Part shown: piece by piece, positions 19,340 to 32,100 of the stretch
How the letters are laid out: each line of letters begins with the position of its first letter
Position numbering within the stretch: position 1 is the stretch's first letter
Origin: Leishmania mexicana MHOM/GT/2001/U1103
Lineage: Eukaryota > Euglenozoa > Kinetoplastea > Trypanosomatida > Trypanosomatidae
Direction of reading: 5' to 3'
Length of the DNA: 64,000 bases
Assembly: GCF_000234665.1 (NCBI RefSeq)
Contig: NC_018332.1
Span: 1,049,568 to 1,113,567 of the forward strand
Position numbers and translations under genes: made by a program
Notes under the pieces: model-generated
The model's input: only the letters and a program-made list of their open reading frames with translations
Database searches by the model: none
Told to the model about the DNA's origin: nothing

Positions 19340-20314
19340 TCATATCCCTGCCTGTGCCCTTTCCTCCTGCAGCTCGGCGATCGTGCTGGCGAGACGCTGC
19401 TTTCCGAGGTCCCCATTCAGCTTGTCTGAGACAACAGTCCACTCCCCGGCGTGGCACGTGCACGGGAAGGAGAAGATGAGATCGCTCGGTACGCCGTACG
19501 GGTTTCCATCCGAGTACACGCCCATCGAAACATACACGCCCTCCGGTGTGCCATGTATCCAGTCGTGTACGTGGTCCACGGCTGCCTTGGCGGCGGACAT
19601 GGCTGAGGAAAGGCCGCGTAGTTGGATGATTTCGGCGCCGCGTTCGCGCACTAACTGCACAAAGTCGTCGTTGAGGGCACCGTCCTTGATCGCTTCGCGG
19701 GCCGGGGTGGTGCCGATTACAGCGTTGTCAATGTCAGGGACCTGTGTAGAGCTATGGTTGCCCCAGATGATCACGTTGCGCACCTGCGACACCGGCACAC
19801 CGGCCTTGCGAGCCAGAAGAGACAAGGCACGGTTGTGGTCGAGGCGGGTCATGGCGGTCACATGACGGGGGTTCAACTTCCCCTGAGCTGACTTGAGGAG
19901 GATGAGAGCGTTCGTGTTGGCCGGATTGCCAACAACCAGCACACGGCAGTCTGGCGCTGCCACGGCAGCGATGGCCTCACCCTGCTCCTTGAAGATGCGC
20001 GCGTTCATCTCGAGGAGGTCCTTGCGCTCCATCCCCGCCCTGCGCGGGAAGGCGCCGCACATGATGGAAATGGAGACCCCGTCGAAGGCAACGCGCGGGT
20101 CTGCCGTAATGACCACCTTGTCAAGGAGAGGGAAAGCGCAATCGTCGAGCTCTGCTTCGACGCCAGCAAGTGCCTTGAGAGCGGGCTCGATATCCAGCAG
20201 GCGGAGCTCAACATGCGTGGTGGGACCGAGGAGGATACCGCGCGCGATCAGTGGTACCAATGCGTAGCCGATCTGGCCCGCTGCACCCGTCACGGCCACC
20301 TTCACAGCGGACAT
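19340..20314 (-). CDS. cMDH: Cytosolic malate dehydrogenase
   Basis: A 324-residue NAD-dependent malate dehydrogenase that interconverts malate and oxaloacetate. The N-terminal Rossmann fold shows [19 protein letters not shown] (GxxGxxG). The mobile active-site loop is [15 protein letters not shown] with the substrate-binding arginines. [20 protein letters not shown] (catalytic Asp and substrate Arg) and [13 protein letters not shown] (catalytic His) all follow in order. Length and sequence fit the cytosolic (Thermus-like) type. There is no N-terminal mitochondrial presequence and the C-terminus is QAGI rather than a glycosomal SKL-type signal. The start at [10 protein letters not shown] is the first ATG after the predicted splice acceptor. 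The frame is open 26 codons upstream, but that part lies in the leader tract. Confidence 0.96.
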   Translation of the reverse strand: MSAVKVAVTGAAGQIGYALVPLIARGILLGPTTHVELRLLDIEPALKALAGVEAELDDCAFPLLDKVVITADPRVAFDGVSISIMCGAFPRRAGMERKDLLEMNARIFKEQGEAIAAVAAPDCRVLVVGNPANTNALILLKSAQGKLNPRHVTAMTRLDHNRALSLLARKAGVPVSQVRNVIIWGNHSSTQVPDIDNAVIGTTPAREAIKDGALNDDFVQLVRERGAEIIQLRGLSSAMSAAKAAVDHVHDWIHGTPEGVYVSMGVYSDGNPYGVPSDLIFSFPCTCHAGEWTVVSDKLNGDLGKQRLASTIAELQEERAQAGI

Positions 20315-20320
20315 TTCGTA

Positions 20321-20322
20321 CT
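20321..20322 (-). promoter_or_regulatory. Predicted trans-splice acceptor for cytosolic MDH
   Basis: A pyrimidine tract of roughly 45 nt (about 20370 down to 20325 on the minus strand) has its first AG here, only six nucleotides before the MDH start codon. A (CA)10 run (20372-20391) lies just upstream in the transcribed direction. Confidence 0.5.
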
Positions 20323-20371
20323 GTGGCAGGTGCAGAGAAAAAGGGAAGTGACAAGGGGTGGAGGAAGGTGC

Positions 20372-20391
20372 CACACACACACACACACACA
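20372..20391. repeat. (CA)10 microsatellite
   Basis: Perfect CA repeat immediately upstream of the MDH polypyrimidine tract. Confidence 0.9.
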
Positions 20392-21151
20392 ATGCACTGT
20401 CCCGCTGTTGTTGCCTTCGCTAGTCGTCGAAGTTCGTGGTCTTCTGTCGAGTCGAGGGTTCGTTGGAGGAGAGGGTGACGAGAGGGGCAGGGGGAGGGGT
20501 ATTGGGGAGGTGGTCGGTGGACACGTCACTCGGAGAGGCAGGGGAGAGGGAGGCTAGCGGGGGCTCCCTGCTGTGTGTATCGTGGCTGCACGTCACCAGA
20601 AGTAATCCTTTGCGGTTGCACAGAGGCAGCCGAGTGCCCCCTCCCATCTCCTCTCACACAAACACTTCACTCAATGGAGAGGGTGGGGGTAGGGAGGGGC
20701 CAACAGGCGAAGGACTGGCGGAAGAGTGTCGTTGAGGCGCAGTAAAAAGCCGCTTTCCGCTACATTTTTCTCATCCCTCCGGAGGCCCTGTGCACAGACA
20801 GCAGCCATTGCAGCGGTGGTGCAGCAAAGGGAGAGGGAGGGAGCGTGGGAGTGGACGCGTTGCTGCGGTGCCTCGGGGAGGCCTCGAATTTACATCTAGG
20901 TGAACACACACACACAAGCGACATCTACAAGGCCAAGCAAGGTGAGACGCCACAGCACAGAGACAGAGGACAGGACAGGAGATGAGAACCAATGCACCAA
21001 CGTCTGTCTGTCTGCCTGAGTGTCTGTGCCTCTCTCTAACCGACACTTCAACCCCCCACACACAGGCAGGCATTGCCGTTCAGTGTGATTCAGAGGCTCA
21101 AGCCTCAACGGCGAGAAAAGTGACAACGCCGCCCGTCTGCCTGCCCATGCG

Positions 21152-21904
21152 TCACGCCACGCAAAACCCACCAAAGCGGACGCCGCGCAGCACATCGTTG
21201 AGGCCGTGGCCGCCACGGGGCAACAGCTCTCTCACAATGCGCTCCACCTTGGCGCCGTCGGCAGAGAAAACAAACACGCTTCGTACGTCGAAGAAGGCGT
21301 GTGAGCATTCAGCGTCGGCGTAGTAAGTCACCTGGGTGCCGATTTCGAGCTCTGCGGTGCACTGCTCCACCCAGCTCTTCACCTGCGACACACCTCCAAC
21401 TAGGGTGGGTGGCGAAGCGGTGGCGGGGGAGCTTTGCGCGGACGAGGTGAGGTCGACGCGAAGAAGCAGCACCGACTCCTGAAATTCACTGAGCTCGTTG
21501 ATGATGTCCTCCACACCGCGCAGCTTCCGCGCCGGTCGACGCAGATAATTTCCGGCGACGTGGAGCAGCATGATGCAGTGAGTGTCGAGGGCCCCATAGA
21601 GCAACTCTACGTCGGTGGACACAGACAGCGACTCTGCGAGCCGACGTGCAACATCAGTGTCCACGGTATCAAGAAACGCACGGCGCAGTGCCGCGCTCAC
21701 CTTCGCCGCGGCCCGCGTGTGATTGTCCTTCCAGCTACGCTGCTCTGCCTCCTCCTCGTCGGACTCTCCCGCGTTCAAGCGAGTGGCTTGCAGTGCATGG
21801 AGGGACATGAGTTCCTTGAGCAGCAGCGTCTGCCGGTCCCGGTGAGGCACCCGTGGTGCTGCCTCGAGCCACTCCAACAGTACTTGGTCAACCGTCTGGG
21901 CCAT
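21152..21904 (-). CDS. Hypothetical protein, 250 aa
   Basis: A well-formed frame from MAQTVDQVLLEWLEAAPRV to the stop, with GC-rich third positions and no low complexity. The N-terminal half is helical (DRQTLLLKELMSLHALQA, then the acidic GESDEEEAEQ, then AAKVSAALRRAFLDTVDTDVARRLAESL). The C-terminal half alternates strands (CIMLLHVAGNYL, ESVLLLRVDLTS, QVTYYADAECSHAFFDVRSVFVFSADG) and looks like an alpha/beta or beta-rich domain. I do not recognise the family. The frame is open 117 codons further upstream through low-complexity leader sequence, so the start at 21904 is preferred. Confidence 0.75.
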   Translation of the reverse strand: MAQTVDQVLLEWLEAAPRVPHRDRQTLLLKELMSLHALQATRLNAGESDEEEAEQRSWKDNHTRAAAKVSAALRRAFLDTVDTDVARRLAESLSVSTDVELLYGALDTHCIMLLHVAGNYLRRPARKLRGVEDIINELSEFQESVLLLRVDLTSSAQSSPATASPPTLVGGVSQVKSWVEQCTAELEIGTQVTYYADAECSHAFFDVRSVFVFSADGAKVERIVRELLPRGGHGLNDVLRGVRFGGFCVA

Positions 21905-23182
21905 GGTTGGATGCCTAGACGGAACGTGTCGTGCGCGTGTGTGCAGATTGCGGCTGCTGATGGGGTCTGTGTACACAATCCCTTTACGATGTATTCCTCT
22001 TTGCTGTGTTGTTTTCCGTCTCGCTGATGCGGCTGGAGTGACAATGCGGGGCAGTCGTCCACTTCTTCGCCGCTCGCCACTGCCAGATTGAGCACGACAC
22101 GTGTGCATGAGAGAAAGGCGGCATAGGGCGAAGAGGCACAGCGCAGAGGAGAGCGGTGAGCAACGAGGGAATGGGGGGGGGGGGCGGCGGTCGTCAGCAA
22201 GGATGGGAGATTGAGAAGGTGGACTCACGCAGGTGGTCGTGTGTCGGTGCAGCATCCCTACCTGTCTGCATTTGGCGGTTGAGACGCCGCAAAAGAGCGA
22301 CCCGCATTACAGCCCCCACACTCAGCGAGTGAGGCTCGGATGAGGCAGTTGCGCTTGTGCTCGTGCTGCGACAGCGATGCCCCGTTGCAGCCCGCTCACT
22401 GCGGGGAGCCGTTTCGCACATGTGTGCACCGCGTTGATCATCTTGAGGCACGCAGATACGTAGAGAAGTTTACATCCACGCCAAGAGGGACAGAAAGAGG
22501 CGCAGTAACACTGCGCGCTGTCTCGCATACATCACTAGCGCTATTCTAATAGAAGAGAGTAGCACACACGCACACGCACACGCATCATCACAGAGACGCA
22601 CGCACACCGCAGCACCGGCAGCGCAGAGCAACATCAATGCCTGACGCCAACGGCGGTACCCAAGCACGTGTGAGCATCTCCGTCTATACAGCAGAGGCGG
22701 GGCCCACCCCACCTGCCCCCCTCTCTCTCCCTCTAAAGAAACAAAGAAAGCGCGCACATGGGAGCGCAGCCGACAGGTGTAGAGGGAGGGAAAAGTGTGT
22801 CGCGACACAGACTTGTCTCATGTACATCCGAGAGGTGCGCAAGGCGCAGGGAGGAGCACAACAAACACACTACACAAAATAGAAACAGTCCCGCCCAGCA
22901 CCCCTGAGGGGAGGGACGATGTTGGTGGTCGTCATCGTCGTCTTGTCGCGGGCGTGTGTATGTGCGTGTGTTCATGTGTGCATGTGTGCCCAGACCGCCC
23001 CACCACGCACACAGGAGCACACGTAGCCAGAGGGCTTGCTAAGCCTGAACGCAGAGACGGATAAGAACGAAACCCAGCAACGTAAATGCGGCCTCGCACA
23101 TACACGCAGAGGGAGAGAGAAGGGCTTGACAGGCGCAGCCTTTCCCATCTCCGGTGCGCTCCGTTTGCTCTTCCTCCGCCTT
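21905..23182. other. Intergenic spacer
   Basis: Leader of the 250 aa gene and 3' UTR of the dynein heavy chain gene. A G10 run near 22174-22184 is a C-tract on the transcribed strand and probably part of the splice signal. Short CA-rich segments occur near 22560-22590. No RNA gene or further coding sequence is supported. Confidence 0.55.
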
Positions 23183-26100
23183 CTATTGATTCAACGCGCA
23201 CACGCAGGCAGAGCCCTTAAGCAACCAGTAGTCGGAGCCATCCACCGAGGGCACCTCGATGGAGAGGACGTAGTTGGAGCTGGCGCCCAAAGACGAGATG
23301 ACACCAGCGCGTATCGTCGTGCGGTACAGGGGGACGGCGTGGAAGTCGGCTGGCTTCGCGTGCGATGGCTCCGGCAGGAAATGAACAGGTGGCAGCACAG
23401 CGTAAGGCTCTCCCGGCAAGGAATCGGCCATTACTCGCCGTTCGAAGTCCCAACGCCATGCGTCCGTCTGGATGCCGTACACGAAGCACCCACGTACCGG
23501 TCCCGACGTGATCGCCTCCGGCTCCACGCCCAGAACTTCGTAGCGGAAGCCGAGCTTGTCCACCGACACCCCCTCGGCGCGCGCAAAAGCTTGGTACACG
23601 CCTGTCATGAAGGCGCTCGGGTTGAAGAAGCTGCCGATCCAGAAGGCCGCCGGCTCCCCCTTCTGCAGCCACGACCGGATGAACTGCACGCGGGCGAGCA
23701 GGTCGCGGTACCACGCCCCGAGCGGCTTTAGCGAGGCGTAAGACACCGTCGTCCACAGCTGCGGCACCTGATCAGCAAGGAAGGAGCTGTACATGGCGTC
23801 GAGGTCGGCAGAGAGGACTGTCAACCCCTGCAGCGCCTTCTGCATGTCAGAGAGCGTCTGGCGTATTTTGTCAAGCAGCTTGTTGTACTTCACCAACTCG
23901 TGCGCCAACACCGTCGACATGGAGTTCGGCAGTCCGTTCGCGAGCGTCGTGAAGGTGCGGGTTCCTGCCTCCTCCCGCGTCAGCAGCGCTGGTAGCATCG
24001 CCTCAAACTCCTGGCACTTGCGGCGCACCTCTTCCTCCGGCGTTGCGCCGGAGCCGCCAGCGGATCCGACCAGACGCGGCTGGATGGACACGATCTTCGT
24101 CAGTAGGTACTCGCTCGTCTGCAACTGGTAGCGTAGGTTGGCGTTCTCGTGCATGCCAAAGATAGCAGGCTCATCGACGAGGGACATGGCTTGAATGTGC
24201 TCCTGCGCCTCGGCCAGCGTGCCGCTCGCGGGGACAATGTACTGCCCCTCCTCGCAGAAGCGGTGGCCCTCCTCGAGGATGCGGGGGCAGAGGTAGTTGC
24301 GCAGAATGGTGAGCAGCGTGCCGCGGTCCTGTGGGTCGGTGACACGACCGCCGTAGTTGATCTGCCCAATGATGTACTCGAGCGACTCCCACGGAATTGC
24401 CTCCTGCTCCTCAAAGAATAGTCGCAGCCACTGCTTCGACACGTGGAAGTCCGTGTCGTTCCACTCGTACTTGACGTTCCACCCGAGCGGGCCGAACTTG
24501 CGCCGCTCGAGAACGACGGAGTGGAAGAAGCATAGGCCGTACAGCAGCTTCTTGAAGGCGCGCCCCTTCAACTCCTTGCCGCCGATGGCCTCGTCGCCAA
24601 AGGTTTCGTACTCCTGTGGGGTCAGCTCGCCAAAGCACCGTAGCATATTCGCCCGAAGCCCCGTCGGCGGCTCGTTCGTCAGCTTCACGCTCGACTGCAG
24701 CACAAACACAGGGAAGAAGTCGGTGGGCATCGACGTGAGCCAGAGGCGGAAGTCTTCGTGGATCTCGGTCGCCCCGGCCGCGTCGGGCTGCAGACTTGCG
24801 ACGGCCGCCGAGAGCTCCGGCATGAACGTTTTCGAGAGGTGGCAGTTCTGCAGCAGCGCCCACGCACCGGACTTGCGGCACGTGGCGATGAGTCGTTTCG
24901 CATTCTCGCTCTGACCTTGACCCAGGCTCACGCACTGCAGCTCCCGCTCCTCGGCCTTGGCGAGTGACTGCAGCGCCTCCATCGGGTCCGCGCCCTGAGA
25001 GAGGATGAAGACAATTGGTGTGTGCGCGGTGCTGTCCTTGAGGGTTCGGGTGAGGTCCATGGGCGGCATTTCGGTGAACTCTGCCCCCATCGTCTGGTGC
25101 ACGTAGTCGGAGAGCGCGAAAGAAAGCTTCTCCTCACGGAAGCAGCGGATCAGCAACACACGCTGAAAGAGGTGTAGACGCGACTGCCAGTCGCCCGGCA
25201 GTGTGGCGGAGTGGGGCATGTCGGACTGTGCGTACTCCCGCCACGCCTCCGGCTCCGACTCCATGCTGGCGATAAGATCATGGAAGGTGGGCACGGTGCG
25301 GCTGAGCGCCTCAGCCAACTCCCACTGTACACGGTTCATCCACGAAGCGAGGGCTGGCGACTGCTCCGGCAGCTCCGAGGCAACAAAGGCGGTGGCGCGC
25401 ACAAAGTACTGCCACTCCTCGTCTGCGATCACGCCGTCCTGCCGGGCGATCGCCGTCGCTATGAGCAGCGACAGGATGGTCTTGTCCTTGTTGAAGAGAC
25501 CTCGGCAGATCTGCGTGTACGTGGCCCTCGTGAGGTTGCTGATTGCAGCATGAAGGTGGTCTTCCAGCATGGCTGGGTCTGCCTCCATGTACTCGGGAGG
25601 CTTTGTGGTGCCCTCCACCTCGTGCTGCACCAGCTTCACAAAATACTGAAGCGAGTACTGGTACATCGGATCCATGCGACCCACGTCAGCTAGCACAAAG
25701 AACAGCAACGCCGCCCTCACGGCAACGCTGCGGTAGCGCTCGCGGACTGTCGAGATGGTCAGCATCTTCTCGCTCGCCTCGGCTTGGCTGCGGCTGATCA
25801 CCTCCGCGCTGGACTGCGCGGACTGCAGCTCGTGGATAAGATCTTCGTCGTCGAGGATGTTGCCTTTGGTGCTCTGCAGGCGCTCCAGGATGCTCTCCTC
25901 GATCGCTTTGAGGCGACGCTGGCCCTGGGCGATGCGCTGGATGATGGAGTTCTTTTCCTCCTCCATGGAGCGCTGCTCGATGGACACGACCTCGCCGAGC
26001 ATCTGCTCCGATAGTCCCTCCATCGTGACCGTGAAGTTAAGCAGCGTGACTCGGGTGCTGATGTCCGGCAAATACACTGGATTCGGCAGCTTGCTACACA

Positions 26101-29100
26101 GGAACATGCGGAAGTTGGGGTGGTAGTCGATCGGCCCAGATTGCGGGGTGAGCTGGATCTGCAGGCCGCCACTGTCAGCCGTGAAAACACGCCGCGCGAT
26201 CAGCGGCTCCAGCGCCGGGTCCAGCGACTCACCAACGTCGTCAATGATCACGACACCGCCGAGTCGGATCTGCAACTCGAGGGTGCGCATCCACGTCGGG
26301 TCCGTCAGCTTGACCACACGCAGCATGTTGCGGTTTTTCGACGCCACCGCGCCTGACCCGCTCGCTGCCTGGGTCTGCTGGAACTGCCGCAGCAGCCACT
26401 TGACGGCCTGCTCCTGTGGGTCGATGAAGAGCGGCCAGCGGCGCGGAGCCGTCGACAGCATCGCCACAATAGCGTTCTCAGTGGACGTTTCGTCGCTTGG
26501 CAACCCGTTCACCTGCCAGTTTAGCGTGTCGACCGGGTCGCCGAGGACGGCGGTCAAAGAGAAGTCGCCCACCTCACATCCACGCTCCGCCAGCTGCACC
26601 GTCCACTGCGCGATGAGCCGCTGACGGAACGCTGGGGTGAAGGCGCCGAAGTAGGCGACCGAGGCGCTTGCCATGAATACCTGCAGCGGGAGCACGGTCA
26701 GCTGAGCCTTGAGCAACTTGATATTCTCTGTCCAGCGGGCCCCTTCGCTCCTGAGGGAGCCGGACAGCGTCTCGGCGTTGCGGAGGCGGATGATACACAG
26801 CTGCAGGCCTTTTTCCAGGTCATTCTTTTTTGCGACGCTGCCTTGGTAGCGCTGCTCGAGATCGGACAGCTCCTTCTCCACCTCCTTCAGCTGCTGCTGT
26901 GCGGCGTGCAGCTTCGCATTTGTCGCTGCCAAGTGCTGTTCCGCCTCGGCCGCCGCCTGCCGCATCGGCGCCACCTCCTTCACCACCTTCGAGTACTCGT
27001 TGACGGCGTGCACCCACGCACACAGCGACCCGCACGTCTGCGAGCCCTTCGACGAACACACCTCAACCGTGAACTCGGGGTCGTTGATGTATTTCTGCAC
27101 CTTCTGCAGAATCGCCGGCTTCACGTTGTCGGTGGGGTACCCGCGGATCATGTCCAGCAGAGAGCGGTGCGACAGAAACTCTCGCGCACCTTTCCAGTCC
27201 GTGTTGCCAGACCACGCACCGTTGAAGTCCTTCGCATCAAACATAGTCATGCATGCCTGCGTCGTCTTCAGCACCGCCGAAGGTGGGTTGGCGAAGGAGC
27301 GGAGCTCGTTGAGGTCGCTGGCCTGGATCGTGTCGAGGGCCGCCTTCGCCTTGTCGATGATCGGCTTCGCCTCAGCCAGGCGTGCGTTAGCCTCTGCCGC
27401 GATCTGAGACGCGTCGTGCTGCTGCACCGTCGCGCTGTCCTGCTGCGCCCGCACCTGCACCTGCACCTCCGCCGCCTTCGCCTGCCGCACCTTTAAGTCC
27501 GCTACAACTGCCTGTGTCTCCGCGGACGCCTTCTCCAGCTGCGGCTGCTTCTCCTCGATTTCGACCTTCATCTTTGTGATCGTTTCCTCGGTTTCGCGCA
27601 TCTTTTCCGTGCCGTTCTCGACCTGGGCGAGCTGCGCCTCCACCCGGCTGCGCCGACTCTGCAGGAGCGCCTTGTACGTCTCGATGAACTCCAGGTAGGA
27701 GGTCGGGGTAATGTAGTAGCGCCGGCGCAGCTCATCGTAGTACTGCTGCACCATCTCGGTTGTCGCCGCGTGTACATCGACGCAGAGCTGCGGCAGTTTC
27801 TCGTGGAAGCTGGCCGGCACAGCGTGTGCGATATCCTGCAGCAAGCGCCTCGCCACCCCCTCTAGCGCCTCCCGCGGCCACTCGTCGAACCAGTCGACGG
27901 AGCAGCAGTTGGTGAGCGACGGGAACTGGCGGCAGCGGGTACGGAACATGTCGCCAACCGGGCTCATGCAGAGCGCCACATGCATATTGTCACGTACACG
28001 GTTGATGAAGAAGTTGTAGATATCCTCTCTGCTGCTGATGCCGTGCTGCTGGGCTGCCTCAATGCAGGCATTCACGCGCTTCTCGCGCTCTTCTGCGTTG
28101 AAGAGCGACGGCACCTCGCCGGAGTTGAGGATGTTGTTCACGTCCTCCAGCATCGCCTCGTCAATAATTTGGTTGTCGGAGAGCAGCATCACGCACGGCT
28201 CGTTCTTCACCCCGGCGTATGTGTAAACCTCCAGCAGGAACTCGTGGAAGTCGTTCATGCTGTAGCCCTTGCCGACGGACGTCTCGAAGATGCGGCAGCC
28301 GCCGATGAAGGAGGCGAGCCTGGTGAGGGAGCGCTTGCCGGAGCCGCCGACGCCGACCAGTAGCACGTTGCCGCGCGGCTGCCGCAGAATTCGGATGATG
28401 CGGGCAATGTGCTCACAATGATCCTTGAAGAAGACGAGGCCCAGCTGCGACGCCTGCACGGTGGTGGTGCCGCCGCTCGCGTCGTCCGGCTTGGCGGTCG
28501 CCTCTGTGGCGTTGTAGTCGTCCTGGTACTCCTCGAGCACCTGCGCCAGCCGCTGTGCCTCCGGCACCTCCTCGTATACTTTCTCAACCGATCCGAAGCG
28601 GGTGAAATCCGCCCACAGCGCCGGTGACGCGATCAGGCTTTCCGCCGCGCCAGGAGACACGCGGGACGCCGTCTCCGCGAGGACGTCCTCCACGAAGTAG
28701 CGCCGATCCTCCACCGTGGCGAGTCGGTCGTAGAAGCACCGCATCACTTCGTGCAGCCACAGTCGCACAAACGTTGCGGTGTCACGGCAGACGCGCGGAA
28801 TCACTTGCGTCATGCCCTGGAACACCTTCGAGAGGTCGCGCAGGTTGAACGTGTAGTGCGGTGTGGTCGGCCGCGGCCTCAGGGCGTCGCGGATCGTGTT
28901 GAAGACGTCCACAGTGGCCATCACGAGCGACGGCGCCATGTCCTTTACCTCGCGCGCAAAGTTCTTCGCCTCGATAAAGCCTCTCAGGATGGAGCCGAAG
29001 ATGCGCTTCATTGAGTCATCCGTGAGGGTCGCCACTTGGAGTAGGTGGAACAAGCGAGTAAGGCGTGGGGTGACGGGGTTGCGCCCGCCCTCTGGCGGGC

Positions 29101-32100
29101 CACAGGCGGACACGACCGTGACGTCCTGCACCGTCTTCCACATTCCAGCCAACTTGCGGTCGTAGAAGCCACCCTGGCCCATCAGCTGTCGCAGCAGCTC
29201 GATCGGCGGAGACGCACCGAACACTTCCACGGCTGGCATGTTCAAGTCGTCAATGAAGAGCACGACGGACTTGCCCGGAGCGGCGCCGAGCAAGTTCTTG
29301 CGCTTTGGCTTCAGCTTCGCCTCAATCAGCTCCTGCGTCCGCTCCGACGACGTTTGCGCGCTGAACTGGAAGGTGACGAGCGACAGCTGCAGCGACTCCT
29401 TGTTGCGCTGGAGGCAGTCCGCCATGATGAATGTCTTACCGACGCCGGTTTGACCATTGAAGAGGATGGGCTTCTTGCACTGAAGCAGCGTCTGCGCGAT
29501 GGTGCTGTAGCGCACCGTGTCCACAGTCGGCACAAGGATGTTGAAGTACGGCGTGGCGGGGTTGTAGGTGAACTCAGGCACCAGCGATTCCCAAGGCACG
29601 AGCAGCCGCGTTGAAAAGTTGATGGTGTAGTCGTACACACTGCCGTAGTTGGGGAAGCGTGCCACCGACTCGAGAAGCGTGCGCGCCATTGTGTCGAAGC
29701 TCTCCATCGCAGCGTGGTCAACGTTGCCGCCGACAGACCACACAAATGAAAAGGCAAAGATGGCGTTGCAGATTTCGTTGCGCTCGCGAAACATCGGGTC
29801 GTCCGACGGCGGCGGCGCCTCACTGACAGGGTCCGCCATCAGCTGCACCTTGTTCACGCGCATGAGCGCGGTGAACAGGTCGCACAGGGACTGCACGATG
29901 TTGATGTCTCCGGCACGGATCAGACATGCCGACGCGGGCAGCTGCTTCAGCCAGGTAAGCCCCTTCTCTACGTAGGCGTCGAAGAGGGAAATGATGTAGG
30001 CGCGGCACTGCGGCTGCGCGCCGGCAGCAGCGAGCTTCGTCTCACTCCACTGGCTTGCCACGGCGTTCCATGGCAAGTCCTCAGCGTCCACATACACCAT
30101 GCCGCACCTCGACACCGTCGCCGGCGAGGCCACCGCCAAATCCGCAACCTCGAACAGCATGTGGATCGTGTCGGGTAGCTTGATGCGCTCACCGCTGTCA
30201 AGGCAGAGGAGTTTGCTGTCGTCCAGTACCGAGTTCAGCGACTCGATCCAGAGCGTATCCACAGGGCCGTCGAAGACCATCCACCGGTGATCCGACGAGA
30301 CCTCTGAGGCCCGCACGCACTCCTTTGCGATGGCAGCGAGCACACCATCCTTCCATTCGTTCGTGTTCACGTCCAGCTGTCCGTACAGCTCGTGCAAGAG
30401 CACCGACTTGGGGTTGAGCACGAACTGGATGACAGGGCGTGCCATCTTGTTCGCGCTCCCTGCGACGGCGAGATCTGTCAGAGCCTCCGCGATGCACTGC
30501 CGTGCCTCCGTCTTACCTGTGCCCGTCACGCCGACCAGCATCACGCCGTGCCGCACAATGAGCGTCTCGTAGAACTGGATGCCCTTCTTCACCCACTGCC
30601 CAGCGTCCACTAGCTTCTTCTCGGACATGATGCGCTGCATCGCTGGTAGCAGCTCTTGATATTCGCGCTCCGGGAAGCTCACGCCAGGGAACAGGTCCTG
30701 CATGATGCCGCGGAACAGCGGAATGTCCTCCGCGACGAACTTCGGCACGTTCGAGTCGTTACACGCCACGATCAGCGTGAGGTCCTCCTCCACCTCCGGC
30801 TGAGAGCGCTTGAGGTCACCGGCCATGACGAGAATCGACTTCAACGCACGCATACCGAAGTCGTAGTGGTCCTGCGGCGACAACTGCTCTGAGCTGAGTT
30901 TGTAGAGCTGCGTGATCTTCAGCGACAGGTCATGGGCGTTCTTGAAGCCTTCCGAGTAGAGGATCACCTCAGCAATCATGCGGAAGTCCGGCGTCATGAC
31001 CGCCACGGGGCGGAACAGGATCTTCAAGTTGTCCGGCAGCTCCGTGCGTCCAGCGTAGCCGGGGTTCATGGTGACGAAGGCGCCGTACGTCGCCCTCACA
31101 CGTACATCGGGTGTGCCCTGGAACGTGAACGTCTCCTGTGCGTTCTGCAGCGCCAGCTTGATCTCCAGCAGCTGGGATGCGATGACGGAGAGTACCTCGA
31201 TGTTGATGCGATTGAACTCGTCAAGGCAGGCCCACGCACCGGTCTGGATGAGACCTGAGAAGAACTTTTCCATCATCTTGTACGTGACGCCATCAGAGCA
31301 GTTGTACACAATGCACTGCCGCGCCAGATTCTTGGCCAGGTCCTTCACCGTTTCCGTCTTGCCAGTGCCGGCCGGCCCGGCAGGAGAGGCACCGAGATGC
31401 AACTTCAAGGCACCTGTCACGGTCATGTAGATGCGGTCGGTCAGCGGGGTGATGACGAGTCGTCCCTGTGCGCCGAGGTACTCGTAGCCGTACACGAACC
31501 GAGAATTGTTCTGGCGAATGAACACCGTGCCATTGCCGTCCGCGTCCTTCTCCCAGTACACGCGCAGCTGCTTCGTCCAGCCGAACTCTAGCGACTCGGC
31601 GACGCCGCTGTCGCACATCTCCTCGACAAGATCGCGGCCGTGCACGTCGATCGTGATGATTGTCGAGAGAAGAACACGCTGGACCTTGGAGAGGTTGCGT
31701 GTCGTCAGCTCCGCCAGCACCTCGAGGTTGCGGCGCTGTTCGTCACGCATACGGAGCATGAGCTGCGGGGAGTCGATCTTGTCAAGCGCCTCCTCGACGC
31801 TACGCGTCCACAGAAGTTGCTCCACGATCAGCACGAGCTGCACTGGGTGTTGAAACATCCAATCGGTGCGGTCCTGGCGAGCCTCGTAGTCTTCGAGACA
31901 CCGCTGGGCGCGGCACCGTAGCGTCGAGAACATCTCGCGCTCCAGCAAGTCCATCCAGGCCTCCACCGGTCCACGCGCCTTGATGCCCTGATGGTCCAGC
32001 TCCACCTGCTCCCCCTCCATGGAGTTCATGTGCGTGATGTCGTTCTGCGCCGACAGCGTGAGGGACTTGACGCCGTCGAACATCTTCAGCATGTGCAGCA

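Larger units (their letters stand above)
20315..21151. other. Intergenic spacer
   Basis: It contains the MDH splicing signals and the 3' UTR of the 250 aa gene. Purine-rich plus-strand stretches at 20465-20560 and 20680-20700 are pyrimidine tracts on the transcribed strand. No other gene is seen. Confidence 0.6.
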
